From contig JBBSFH010000002.1 of the NCBI GenBank assembly GCA_038238915.1, positions 1 through 64,000 on the forward strand: a stretch of 64,000 nt of DNA. Direction: 5' to 3'. The position numbers were made by a program, and so were the translations under genes. Shown here piece by piece: positions 52,771 to 61,243 of the stretch (positions are counted from its first letter, which is position 1; every line of letters begins with the position of its first letter). This stretch comes from JAVVHE01 sp038238915 (GTDB lineage: Bacteria > Pseudomonadota > Alphaproteobacteria > Sphingomonadales > Sphingomonadaceae). The notes beneath the pieces were generated by a model, which saw only the letters and a list, made by a program, of their open reading frames with translations, searched no databases and was not told the DNA's origin.

Positions 52771-53999
52771 CCCACTTCCGCTACCGCGCCGCTACCGTGT
52801 CGGGCGACCTCAAGACCGGTACGCTCGAAGCGCTGACGTCGGCGGATGCGCTGGCCCGCGTGCGCGCGCTCGGCCTGAGCCCGATCGAGGCGACCGCGAT
52901 CAAGGCCACCGCGGCTAACGACACGAACGGCAACGGTGTGCCCAAGGCCAATGGTGCGGCGCGCAAGGCCGCCACGCGCGCGCTGGGCGAACTCGCGGTC
53001 CTCCTCGCGGCGGGCCTCAGCCTTGATCGCGCGCTCACCGTCGTCACCGACAATATCCCCAGCCGTCCCGCCGCGATCGCCTTCACGCTCATGCACGCGC
53101 AGATCAAGGAAGGCGTGCCGCTCAGCCGCGCGATGGCAGCGCAGCATGGCCTGTTCCCGCCCGCCGCATGGGCAATGGCGGAGGCGGGCGAGGCCAACGG
53201 TCGGCTCGATATCGCGCTCACCCGCCTCGCCGAAACCCTGGACCGCGCCGAGCAACTGCGCTCCACGATCGTCTCCAGCCTGATCTATCCCGTCATGCTG
53301 CTCACCATCGCCACCGGGGTGATTCTGGTGATGCTGCTGGTCGTGGTCCCCCAGTTCGAATCGCTGATTGGCTCGAACGGAGCCAAGATCCCGCCGATTA
53401 CCGCCGCCGTCATGGGCGCGAGCCGCGCGTTGCGCGAGAACGGCCTGACCGCGCTGCTGGTGCTCGCCGCCGCTGGCCTCGTCGCGTGGCAGGCGCTCAA
53501 GCAGCCCGCGACCAAGGCGGGTTTCGATCGCCTGATCCTGAAGGCCCCGCTGATCGGCGCAATCGTCACCAAGGCCGAAACCGCGCGTTTCGCCCGCGTG
53601 CTGGGCTCGCTGGTGGAGGGCGGCGTCCCCGTCCCTGCCGCGCTGGCCATCGCGCGCCGCTCGATCGCCAACGCGCACATGGGTGCAGCGGTGGACCGTG
53701 TGTCGGTCGGCCTCAAGCAGGGCGGCGGCCTGACCGGCCCGTTGATCGCCACCGGCCTCTTCCCCAGGATCGCGATCAGCTTCATGCGCACCGGCGAGGA
53801 GACCGCGCGCCTTGGCCAGATGCTCGAACGCCTGGCAGACGTGCTCGACCGCGAGGTCAAGCAGGCGATCGGCAACGCGATCGGCGTGTTGACACCCGCG
53901 ATCACCGTCGTCATCGGCGCTATCGTGGGATTGGTGATCGCGAGCCTGATGTCGGCCATTCTCGGCTTCAACGAACTTGCCACGAGTGGAGTGCAATGA
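52767..53999 (+). CDS. gspF: Type II secretion inner-membrane protein GspF
   Basis: A 410-residue platform protein with two T2SSF domains (each with AxxA-type helices; e.g. LAVLLAAGLSLDRAL and RVLGSLVEGGVPVPAAL) and three membrane segments, including VMLLTIATGVILVMLLVVVP and a C-terminal VVIGAIVGLVIASLMSAIL. It anchors GspE. Starts at GTG in a GTGA overlap with gspE and overlaps gspG by four bases. Confidence 0.94.
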   Translation: MTHFRYRAATVSGDLKTGTLEALTSADALARVRALGLSPIEATAIKATAANDTNGNGVPKANGAARKAATRALGELAVLLAAGLSLDRALTVVTDNIPSRPAAIAFTLMHAQIKEGVPLSRAMAAQHGLFPPAAWAMAEAGEANGRLDIALTRLAETLDRAEQLRSTIVSSLIYPVMLLTIATGVILVMLLVVVPQFESLIGSNGAKIPPITAAVMGASRALRENGLTALLVLAAAGLVAWQALKQPATKAGFDRLILKAPLIGAIVTKAETARFARVLGSLVEGGVPVPAALAIARRSIANAHMGAAVDRVSVGLKQGGGLTGPLIATGLFPRIAISFMRTGEETARLGQMLERLADVLDREVKQAIGNAIGVLTPAITVVIGAIVGLVIASLMSAILGFNELATSGVQ

Positions 54000-54448
54000 C
54001 CGGCTTGCTGAAATTGCTGCGAGCGCGCGTCTCGACCCGCGGCCGTGCGCGTGGCTTCACGCTGCTCGAACTGCTGGTCGTGCTCGCGATCCTCGGCCTG
54101 CTCGCGGCGATCGTCGGCCCGCAGGTGCTGCGCTTCCTTTCGGGTGCGAAATCGCAAACTGCGCAGGTACAGGTGAGGAACGTCGCCGCCGCGATGGACC
54201 TCTTCCAGCTCGATAATGGCCGCTACCCGACGCAGGAGGAGGGCCTGCGCGCGCTCGTCACCTCACCACCGGCCGCACCGTCGTGGAACGGCCCCTATCT
54301 GCCGCGCGCCGAAGCGCTGAACGATCCGTGGGGGCGACCTTATCTTTACCGGGTGCCGGGCAAGGACGGCAAACCCTACGATGTCTACACGCTGGGTGCG
54401 GACAACGCTGAGGGTGGCACTGGGGAAAACAAGGATATCAGCAACTGA
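53996..54448 (+). CDS. gspG: Major pseudopilin GspG
   Basis: A 150-residue pseudopilin. The prepilin peptidase site is RARG|FTLLELLVVLAI with cleavage after G20 and E at +5. The C-terminal part has the GspG-specific YPTQEEGLRALV, DPWGRPYLYRVPGKDGKPYDV and a calcium-site-like TLGADNAEGGTGENKDI. It builds the shaft that pushes substrates out. The ATG overlaps gspF; an REP-like repeat follows the gene. Confidence 0.95.
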   Translation: MTGLLKLLRARVSTRGRARGFTLLELLVVLAILGLLAAIVGPQVLRFLSGAKSQTAQVQVRNVAAAMDLFQLDNGRYPTQEEGLRALVTSPPAAPSWNGPYLPRAEALNDPWGRPYLYRVPGKDGKPYDVYTLGADNAEGGTGENKDISN

Positions 54449-54476
54449 GCGGGTTCCCGCCCGCTGCTCCTCCCCG

Positions 54477-54582
54477 CCTTGTCATGCCAGCGTAAGCTGG
54501 CACCCCGGCACGCGGGATGGCCTGGTGCCCGTGTCCGCCGATATCGCGGCACGGGATGCCAGCTTATGCCGGCATGACAAGG
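54477..54582. repeat. REP-like inverted repeat inside the gsp operon
   Basis: Two 26-base arms (54477-54502 and 54557-54582) are inverted copies with two mismatches, around a 54-base centre. Each arm begins CCTTGTCATGCC and ends TAAGCTGGCA and contains its own small hairpin. This resembles the intergenic REP/BIME-type repeats frequent in sphingomonad genomes. It separates gspG from gspH, otherwise part of a tightly overlapping operon, and ends six bases before a possible GTG start of gspH. Confidence 0.75.
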
Positions 54583-54638
54583 TTCGGGTGCTGCCGCGCC
54601 GTCCGCAGGGGTGCAATGATGCCAGAGGTAAGAACCGC

Positions 54639-55025
54639 ATGACCCTCCTCGAAGCGCTCGTTGTCGTCGCGATCACCGCACTCATCGCCGCGATAGGCTT
54701 TCCCGCGTTCCACGCTACCGGCACCGCGACCGCGCTGCGCTCGCAGTCTGCCGCGCTCGTCGCCGATCTGCACCGCGCGCGCGCGGCGGCGATCCATCTT
54801 GATCGACCGGTCACGCTAGGTGCCGATAACGACGGCGGCGGCTGGCGCTGGGACGGCGGCGCGCTCCGGCTCGATTCGCCGTTGCATCTGAACGCGACGC
54901 AGGCGGTCACTTTCTTCCCCGATGGCAGCGCGACCGGGGGCGATCTTGCCATCGCCGCGCCGGGGCGCACGATCCGCATGAGCGTCGATCGCGTCAACGG
55001 CCAGGTCACGACGACGGGCCGATAG
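54639..55025 (+). CDS. gspH: Minor pseudopilin GspH with abnormal leader
   Basis: A 128-residue pseudopilin: MTLLEALVVVAITALIAAIG at the N-terminus, then a GspH-type domain (SAALVADLHRARAAAI, VTFFPDGSATGG). From the ATG at 54639 the protein starts at what should be the mature +1 residue, so there is no leader to cleave. A GTG at 54588, right after the REP repeat, would add a 17-residue basic leader, but the -1 residue would then be Arg (CGC) not the required Gly (one base from GGC). Either processing is impaired or the start is wrong. Ends flush with gspI. Confidence 0.8.
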   Translation: MTLLEALVVVAITALIAAIGFPAFHATGTATALRSQSAALVADLHRARAAAIHLDRPVTLGADNDGGGWRWDGGALRLDSPLHLNATQAVTFFPDGSATGGDLAIAAPGRTIRMSVDRVNGQVTTTGR

Positions 55026-55397
55026 ATGCGCGCACGCGGCTATATCCTGGTCGAGACGATGGTCGCGCTGCTCGTGCTGACGCTCGTGCTGGGCGGGGTG
55101 CTGGTCGCGGTTTCGGGATCGGTGCGGCGACAGCAGGCGTCGCTCGAGACGCGGCGTGCGCTGATGGTCGCGCAGTCCGAACTCGCGGGCGTGGGCGTGC
55201 TGATCCCAGGCGAACCCAGTGTCAGCACCGGGATGGCGGACGACATCGCGTGGCGCGTCCAGATCGATCCCGCTGCAGCGCCGGGGCCGCTCGGACTGCT
55301 CGCGCGCGTCACCGTCTCGGCGGGCGCGCCCGGCGCGCCGCCGCGCGTGCGGTTGAGCGAATTGCGGATCTTTCCGCCCACGGCACGGTCGCGATGA
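55026..55397 (+). CDS. gspI: Minor pseudopilin GspI
   Basis: A 123-residue pseudopilin with a five-residue leader, MRARG|YILVETMVALLVLTL, giving Gly at -1 and Glu at +5. The C-terminal half is a small beta domain (WRVQIDPAAAPG, LARVTVSAG). GspI nucleates the pseudopilus tip with GspJ and GspK. Begins directly after the gspH stop and overlaps gspJ (ATGA). Confidence 0.88.
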   Translation: MRARGYILVETMVALLVLTLVLGGVLVAVSGSVRRQQASLETRRALMVAQSELAGVGVLIPGEPSVSTGMADDIAWRVQIDPAAAPGPLGLLARVTVSAGAPGAPPRVRLSELRIFPPTARSR

Positions 55398-56038
55398 GGC
55401 GCGCGCGTGGTTTTACGCTGATTGAACTGCTTGTCAGCCTCGCGCTGCTCGGCATGATCGCGCTGCTCCTCGCGAGCACGGTCGGGTCCGGGCGGCGGGT
55501 GTGGGAGCGCCTCGATCGCCGTTCGGCCGAAGTCGCCTCGGTCGAAGCTGCGCAGCAGTTGATCCGCGATCGCCTCGAACATCTGGTCCCGCTCACGCGC
55601 TACGACGCGAGCAGCCCTTATGCGGACCTGCGCGGCACGCCCGACCTGATGACGTTCATCGGGCCCGCGTCGCCGGATCGTCAGCCCGATGCGCTCGCGG
55701 ACTATCGGCTGTCGCTCTCCTCGACGCGAAGCGAGCTGGTGCTGTCCTCCACCTCTGACATCTCGCCAATCCGTGCACCCCGGCGCGAGGACCGGTTCCT
55801 GCTGCGCAATGTCGCGGGCATCGAGTTTGCATACTTCGGCGCCGCCCCGCCCGATAATTTTCCGCGTTGGCAGCGCGAGTGGGTCGAACGCCCCGCGCCG
55901 CCCCTGCTGATCCGGTTGCGGCTCACGTTCGCGCGTGGGGACCGCAGGCAATGGCCCGATCTGATCGTGCGGCCTGCCGCGACTGTCGACACGCAATGCG
56001 TCCTCAACAATTCGACCGGCCAGTGTAAAGGCCGCTGA
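55394..56038 (+). CDS. gspJ: Minor pseudopilin GspJ
   Basis: A 214-residue pseudopilin with leader MRRARG and mature FTLIELLVSLALLGMIALLL (Gly -1, Glu +5). LVLSSTSDI, FLLRNVAGIEFAYFG and a C-terminal cysteine pair (CVLNNSTGQC) follow. Tip complex member with GspI and GspK. Overlaps gspI by four bases and gspL by one. Confidence 0.9.
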   Translation: MRRARGFTLIELLVSLALLGMIALLLASTVGSGRRVWERLDRRSAEVASVEAAQQLIRDRLEHLVPLTRYDASSPYADLRGTPDLMTFIGPASPDRQPDALADYRLSLSSTRSELVLSSTSDISPIRAPRREDRFLLRNVAGIEFAYFGAAPPDNFPRWQREWVERPAPPLLIRLRLTFARGDRRQWPDLIVRPAATVDTQCVLNNSTGQCKGR

Positions 56039-57078
56039 TGGCACTCGCCGATTTCCTCAACGCCGATCTTGAAACCATCGGCGCGCAACTCCGCCAGGGC
56101 TTCGCGTGGTGGATCGACGAGTTGCGCTCGATGGTGCCGGCCGCGCTCCGGGGGGACCGTGCGCGCCACGGGGTGGTCGCGGTGCTCAACGGCACGGAAA
56201 CGATCTTCCGCCGCGACGGCAACCGCCTCGCCGTGGCGCCCGCGAACCGGCTGGTGGCGCTGGCGATCCCGCCCGCGCAGGCGCTGGTCCGCGAGGTGGT
56301 GCTGCCCCGGCTGCCTCGCGCCGACACGCGCCGTTTGCTCGCGCTCGATCTCGATCGGCTGACGCCGCTCGATCCTGCTGCTGCGGTGTTCGATTTCGTG
56401 GGCGTGCCCGGCGATCCGCCGCTTGGTCGGCAGTATGTCCGGCTCGCGGTGATCACGCGCGCCACCGCCGCCGCAGCGCTCGCTCGCGCGGACGCGCTGG
56501 GTCTGGTGCCCATTGCGCTCGGGGTCGAGCATGGTGCGGCGGGTATCGAGTTCGATTTCCTGCCCGCGCTGGCCGAGGAGCGCGCGCGCGCGCCGCTGTG
56601 GGCGCAGCCGCGCACCTGGTGGATCGCGGTTGCGCTGCTGTTGCTCTCCAATCTCGTGTTCGCGATCTGGAGCGATGCCGCCGATGTGGCGCGGCTGCGC
56701 GATACGGTCGTCGCACAGTCGGACGCGGTGCAGCTCGCGCAGCGCGCCAAGGCGCGCGTGCGCGCCGAGGACATGCGGCGCGCGGCACTATTGGCGCGGC
56801 GCGCGACGCGCGATCCGCTGCCGCTGCTCGCCACCATCACCGCCGCACTGCCGCCGCCCGCATGGGTCCAGCGGCTGAGCTGGGACGGGCAGGTCGCGCG
56901 CCTGATCGGCTTCACCACCGAGGCGGTCGATCCGCTTGCGGCGCTGCGCCGCTCGCACGCCTTCACCAGCGTGCGCGCGAGCAGTTCGGACGTGCAGCCC
57001 GCACTCGCACGCTATCAGCCGTTCGACATCTCGGCCGAGCCCGCGAGCGCACCATCCATTAAGGCGACGCGCCGATGA
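56038..57078 (+). CDS. gspL: Type II secretion protein GspL
   Basis: A 346-residue protein with a cytoplasmic actin-like part (about residues 1-190), one membrane helix (WWIAVALLLLSNLVFAIW) and a periplasmic ferredoxin-like domain (PLPLLATITAALPPPAWVQ, RSHAFTSVRASSS). It links GspE to the membrane platform. The gene follows gspJ where gspK would normally come, and overlaps gspM by four bases. Confidence 0.85.
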   Translation: MALADFLNADLETIGAQLRQGFAWWIDELRSMVPAALRGDRARHGVVAVLNGTETIFRRDGNRLAVAPANRLVALAIPPAQALVREVVLPRLPRADTRRLLALDLDRLTPLDPAAAVFDFVGVPGDPPLGRQYVRLAVITRATAAAALARADALGLVPIALGVEHGAAGIEFDFLPALAEERARAPLWAQPRTWWIAVALLLLSNLVFAIWSDAADVARLRDTVVAQSDAVQLAQRAKARVRAEDMRRAALLARRATRDPLPLLATITAALPPPAWVQRLSWDGQVARLIGFTTEAVDPLAALRRSHAFTSVRASSSDVQPALARYQPFDISAEPASAPSIKATRR

Positions 57079-57629
57079 AGTCGCTCTCTGCGCGCGAGCG
57101 CCGCATCGTCGCACTGGGACTGCTCGTGCTGGCGTTGGCGCTCGTCTGGTTCGCGATGATCGCGCCGGTGATCGGCGGTTTTCGCGCGCGCGAGGAAGAG
57201 CGGCAGGAACTGCTGACGAGCTATGCGCGCGGCGAACGCGTGATCGGTGCGATGCGCGCCACGCGCGCTGCGCTGCGCGCGCAGCATGCGGCGGCGGGCG
57301 ATTATGCGATCGCCGCGCCCAACGCCGCGCAGGCCGCCGATCTGTTGCGCGAGCGCGTGCTGACACTCGCCCACGCGGCTCATGTGACCGTGTCCAGCGT
57401 CCAGGACGCGCAGGCCCCACCGGGCATGGTCGCGGTGAGGGCTGATGTGACGCTGTCTACCGATGCGCTCGGCCCGTTGATCGCGCGGCTGGAAAGCGAG
57501 CCGCCGTGGCTTACGGTCGAGCAATTCGGCGTGACCGCCGACCGCGCCGCCGAAATCGATCGCGGCGCGCCGATCGATGTCCGCCTCGATCTCTCCGCGC
57601 GTTTCGATGCTCCCCGTGCGCCGCGTTAG
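57075..57629 (+). CDS. gspM: Type II secretion protein GspM
   Basis: A 184-residue inner-membrane protein: short cytoplasmic tail, one helix (ALGLLVLALALVWFAMIAPV), a coiled-coil-prone stretch (FRAREEERQELLTSYARG) and a periplasmic domain ending DVRLDLSARFDAP. It partners GspL. The next gene starts 23 bases before its stop. Confidence 0.82.
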   Translation: MKSLSARERRIVALGLLVLALALVWFAMIAPVIGGFRAREEERQELLTSYARGERVIGAMRATRAALRAQHAAAGDYAIAAPNAAQAADLLRERVLTLAHAAHVTVSSVQDAQAPPGMVAVRADVTLSTDALGPLIARLESEPPWLTVEQFGVTADRAAEIDRGAPIDVRLDLSARFDAPRAPR

Positions 57630-58143
57630 GCCACCCTTGCTGCCGGTGCTCGCGGTCGCGGTGCTGTTGCTGGCGCTCGCGGCGCAGATGCTTATGCCGG
57701 TGACGACGCCGCTTCCCGACATCGGCCCGTCGCGCGTGATGGCAATCGCTAACGCTGCGGCCCTGCGGCCGGTGCCAGTTGCCGCGTCTCCGATGATCGC
57801 CGCGCGCACGGTGTTTTCGCCGAGCCGAAGCCACCCTGGCCCGGTGTCGGCTTTCGGCGCAGCCCCCGGCGCGGTTGCCGTCGACACGCTGGTTGGCAGC
57901 ACGCTCACCGGCGTTGTGCAGGCGCGCGGCTATGCGGTGGCGCTGCTGCGCGACGCGTCCGGCCACGCACATACGCTGCGTCCGGGCGAGCGGTTGGGCG
58001 GATGGCGCGTCGTATCGATCGGCCGCGATTCGGCAAGTTTCGCAAGCGGCAGTACACGTCGCATCGTCAACGTTGGGGAAACGGTGCCCGCGCCCGTGGC
58101 GCCGCCGCCCGCCCCCGCTTCACCCGAGGTGCAAAGCCAATGA
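57607..58143 (+). CDS. GspC/GspN-like periplasmic protein
   Basis: A 178-residue protein with one N-terminal helix (LLPVLAVAVLLLALAAQML) and a domain near residues 85-165 (STLTGVVQARGYAVALLRDA, GERLGGWRVVSIGRDSASF) that resembles the homology region of GspC, the link to the secretin. It lacks a PDZ or coiled coil, so it is a minimal GspC or a GspN-type protein. It overlaps gspM by 23 bases and gspD by four, the normal neighbour of gspC. Confidence 0.65.
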   Translation: MLPVRRVRPPLLPVLAVAVLLLALAAQMLMPVTTPLPDIGPSRVMAIANAAALRPVPVAASPMIAARTVFSPSRSHPGPVSAFGAAPGAVAVDTLVGSTLTGVVQARGYAVALLRDASGHAHTLRPGERLGGWRVVSIGRDSASFASGSTRRIVNVGETVPAPVAPPPAPASPEVQSQ

Positions 58144-60395
58144 AACGTTCCCTTGGGCCTGGCGCGGCGCTGCTGCTGCTCGCCTCGTGCGCGAAGCCGG
58201 TCGCCCCCGAGATGCGGTTCGATCCTCCCACACCCGCGCGCCACACCCCTGTACCCGCGCCCTACGTCGCCCCCGATCGTGGCGACGTGCGCGCAGTCAT
58301 CCTGCCCGGCAATGGCACGCACGTCGCCGCCGCTCCCGCCGCCGCGCCGCCGCGCGCGGGCGATGTGACGCTCGATTTCCGTGGCGCGGATCTGGGCGAG
58401 GTCGCGCACGAGGTGCTCGGGCGCATCCTTGGCCTCCAATATACGGTCGCTCCCGGCGTGACGACGCCGATCACGCTCGCCACGCCGTATCCGGTGGCGC
58501 GCAGCGAGGTGTTGCGCCTGTTCGAGGATGCGCTGAAGCAGTCCAATCTCGCGCTGGTACCGCAGAACGGCGTGTTCCAGATCCTGTCTATCGATGCCGC
58601 CAAGAACAGCGCGCCGATGGCGAATGGCGGCGGTGCGCCGGGGTTTGAACGCGATACGATCAAGCTCCAGTTCGTCAGCGCGGACGAGCTGAAGAAGATG
58701 CTCGATCCGATCCTGCCGGGCGTGGTGATCGCCGCCGACGCATCGCGCAACATGCTGACCGTGGCGGGAACGACCGGGCAGCGCACCGCAGTGCGCGATC
58801 TGGTCAAGCAGTTCGATGTCAACTGGCTGCGCGGCGTTTCGTTCGCGCTCTACGTGCCGCAGCGCACCGATGCGCGGCTGATCGTGCCCGAACTCGAAAA
58901 GCTGCTGAACGCGCCCGGATCGCCGACCAATGGCCTCGTTCGGCTGATCGCGATGGAGCGGCTGAACGGCATTCTCGCGATCTCGGGCCAGCCGCAATAT
59001 CTGGAGGACACGCGGCGCTTCATCGATATCCTAGACCGCGAAGGGGATAGCGCGCAGCCGCGCATGTTCGTCTACCGCGTCCAGAACGGGCGCGCGGCCG
59101 ATCTCGCCAAGGTGATCCTGACCGCGCTCGGCGGCGGCGGCACGGTCGCGTCGGGCCAGCCCGATTCAGTCGATGCGATCGGTAGCGGGCGCCAGATCGG
59201 TGGCGGCGGCAACACGGGAGGATTTGGTGGGGCGAGCGGCGGCAACACGGGCTTTGGCGGCGGCAACAACGGCTTTGGCGGTGTGAATGGCGGCGTTCAA
59301 ACTGGCGCGTCTTCAGGGCGTGGGGGGTTTGGCGGCGGCGGTATCGGCGGCACGCCGGGCACGGGCAATCCGCTCAACAACATCCCGTCCTCGCAGCGCC
59401 TCGCGGGGGCCGCGCAGGGTCAGGGCAGCGCGGGCGGCGGAAACGCTTTGGCGCTGAACGCGACGATTACTGCGGACGAGACCACCAATTCGATCCTGAT
59501 CTACGGCAACCGCCGCGATTACGCGCTGATCGAAGATGCGCTGCGCCAGCTCGATATCCCGCCCGCGCAGGTGCTGATCGAGGCCGCGATCAGCGAGGTG
59601 ACGCTCACCAATTCCCTGCGCTACGGGCTGCAGACGATCTTCCAGTCGGGCCGAACAAATTCGGTGCTGACCGACAGTCAGACCTCGATCAACGTACCTG
59701 GCACGGGAACCACGTCGGTAATCCCCCAGATCGTGCGCAGCTTCCCCGGTTTTTCGTTCCTGTATGCGGACAAGGATATCTCGGCGATCCTGAATGCGCT
59801 CGAGGGGCTGACGCACGTCAACGTGCTGTCCAGCCCCAAGCTGATGGTGATCAACAACCAGACCGCCTCGCTGCAGGTGGGCAATCAGGTTCCCGTCGTA
59901 AACGGATCGGTCTCCTCTGGGCTCAGCGGAGCGGTGACCAACTCGGTCGATTACCGCGATACCGGCGTGATCCTGAAGATCACTCCGCGCGTCAACGCGG
60001 GTGGTCTTGTGCTGCTGGATATCGCGCAGGAGGTCAGCCAGGTTTCCAAGACCAGCACCGGCGGCGGCACGGTCGCAAACCAGTCGCCGACCTTCTCTAC
60101 GCGCCGTATCGCCACCTCGATCGCGATCCAGGACGGCGAGACGATCGCGCTCGGTGGTCTGATCTCCGACAACAGCACGCGCTCGCGCAGCGGCATTCCG
60201 CTGCTGAGCCGCATTCCGGTCATCGGACCCTTCCTGTTCGGCAGCACCGACAACACCACCGATCGCACCGAACTGCTGATCCTGCTGCGCCCGCGCGTGA
60301 TCCGCAGCGTGGACGACGGCCGCGCGATCACCGAGGAACTGCGCACCAAAATCCAGCTCGTCCGCCCCTTCAAGAAGGGCCAGACGCTGCCGTGA
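58140..60395 (+). CDS. gspD: Type II secretin GspD, lipoprotein type
   Basis: A 751-residue secretin. The N-terminus is a lipoprotein signal with lipobox LLASC (cysteine 17). N0-N3 domains follow (DVTLDFRGADLGEVAHEVLG, DTIKLQFVSADELKKML), a Gly/Asn-rich low-complexity insert at about 365-430, and the secretin core (VLIEAAISEVTL, VNVLSSPKLMVINNQTA, VPVVNGSV, GLISDNSTRSRSGIPLLSRI). It forms the outer-membrane channel. A lipid anchor removes the need for a separate pilotin, as in Pseudomonas HxcQ; no pilotin gene is seen. Overlaps both neighbours by four bases. Confidence 0.93.
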   Translation: MKRSLGPGAALLLLASCAKPVAPEMRFDPPTPARHTPVPAPYVAPDRGDVRAVILPGNGTHVAAAPAAAPPRAGDVTLDFRGADLGEVAHEVLGRILGLQYTVAPGVTTPITLATPYPVARSEVLRLFEDALKQSNLALVPQNGVFQILSIDAAKNSAPMANGGGAPGFERDTIKLQFVSADELKKMLDPILPGVVIAADASRNMLTVAGTTGQRTAVRDLVKQFDVNWLRGVSFALYVPQRTDARLIVPELEKLLNAPGSPTNGLVRLIAMERLNGILAISGQPQYLEDTRRFIDILDREGDSAQPRMFVYRVQNGRAADLAKVILTALGGGGTVASGQPDSVDAIGSGRQIGGGGNTGGFGGASGGNTGFGGGNNGFGGVNGGVQTGASSGRGGFGGGGIGGTPGTGNPLNNIPSSQRLAGAAQGQGSAGGGNALALNATITADETTNSILIYGNRRDYALIEDALRQLDIPPAQVLIEAAISEVTLTNSLRYGLQTIFQSGRTNSVLTDSQTSINVPGTGTTSVIPQIVRSFPGFSFLYADKDISAILNALEGLTHVNVLSSPKLMVINNQTASLQVGNQVPVVNGSVSSGLSGAVTNSVDYRDTGVILKITPRVNAGGLVLLDIAQEVSQVSKTSTGGGTVANQSPTFSTRRIATSIAIQDGETIALGGLISDNSTRSRSGIPLLSRIPVIGPFLFGSTDNTTDRTELLILLRPRVIRSVDDGRAITEELRTKIQLVRPFKKGQTLP

Positions 60396-61234
60396 GCGTG
60401 CCTCGCGATCGTGGCTTCGCGCTGATCGCGGTTCTGATCGCGTCCGTCGCGCTTGCGGGACTTGCCTATGATCTGCTGCTGCAGAACCGTACCGCGATCG
60501 TCGAGGCGCAAGCGCAAGTCGATCGCGCGCAGCTCGAGGCGGCAGCCGAGAGCGGGCTCGCGCTTGTGCTCGATCAGCTTTCGCGCGGTCCTGCCGATGC
60601 GCGATGGCCGATCGACGGGACGCTGCGCGACCTGAACGAGAATGGCGTGGCTCTGGCGATCACGGTGGAAGACGAGCGCGGCAAGATCCCGCTCAATGTG
60701 CTGAGCGAACAGGAGGTAAGGCGAATGTTCGAGGCGGCGGGCGCGCGAGGCCCAGCAATCGACACGCTTTCGGACAGTTTCCTCGACTGGCGCGACGACG
60801 ATTCGGAGCGTCGGCCGTTCGGTGCCGAGACCGACGATTATGCCCCGAACGGATACCGCGCGCGCGACGGCGATGTGACCGCAATCGGCGAACTCGCGCG
60901 CATAAACGGTATGACGCCCACAGTATATGCGCGCCTCGTCCCGGCGGTTACGCTGTGGTTCGGTGAGAGTGGCGGTTTTGTCGAGCGCAACGCCGATCGG
61001 CTCGCGCTCGCAGTTATGAGCGGGGCCGCAGAGGGGGCACCGCCGTCGACCGTGGGCCACAGGCGCGGCGGCGGCGCGGGCGATCGGGGCGAAGGTGACG
61101 ATGCGCTGCGCGGTCGGCGGCTGACGGTGCGCATCCTCGCGCGCGATACGCGCGGCGGCATCCTCCACCGCGCGACCGTGATCGAACTGACGGGCAATCC
61201 CGCACGCTCGCTGTGGATCCGCGAGCGCGACTGA
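60392..61234 (+). CDS. gspK: Minor pseudopilin GspK
   Basis: A 280-residue pseudopilin with leader MSVPRDRG and mature FALIAVLIASVALAG; as usual for GspK, Glu at +5 is absent. The large alpha domain has VEDERGKIPLNVLSEQEVRRMF and SFLDWRDDDSERRPFGAE. It caps the pseudopilus. Here it is the last gene, after gspD, rather than between gspJ and gspL. Starts at GTG overlapping the gspD stop. Confidence 0.9.
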   Translation: MSVPRDRGFALIAVLIASVALAGLAYDLLLQNRTAIVEAQAQVDRAQLEAAAESGLALVLDQLSRGPADARWPIDGTLRDLNENGVALAITVEDERGKIPLNVLSEQEVRRMFEAAGARGPAIDTLSDSFLDWRDDDSERRPFGAETDDYAPNGYRARDGDVTAIGELARINGMTPTVYARLVPAVTLWFGESGGFVERNADRLALAVMSGAAEGAPPSTVGHRRGGGAGDRGEGDDALRGRRLTVRILARDTRGGILHRATVIELTGNPARSLWIRERD

Positions 61235-61243
61235 ACGGGGCGG

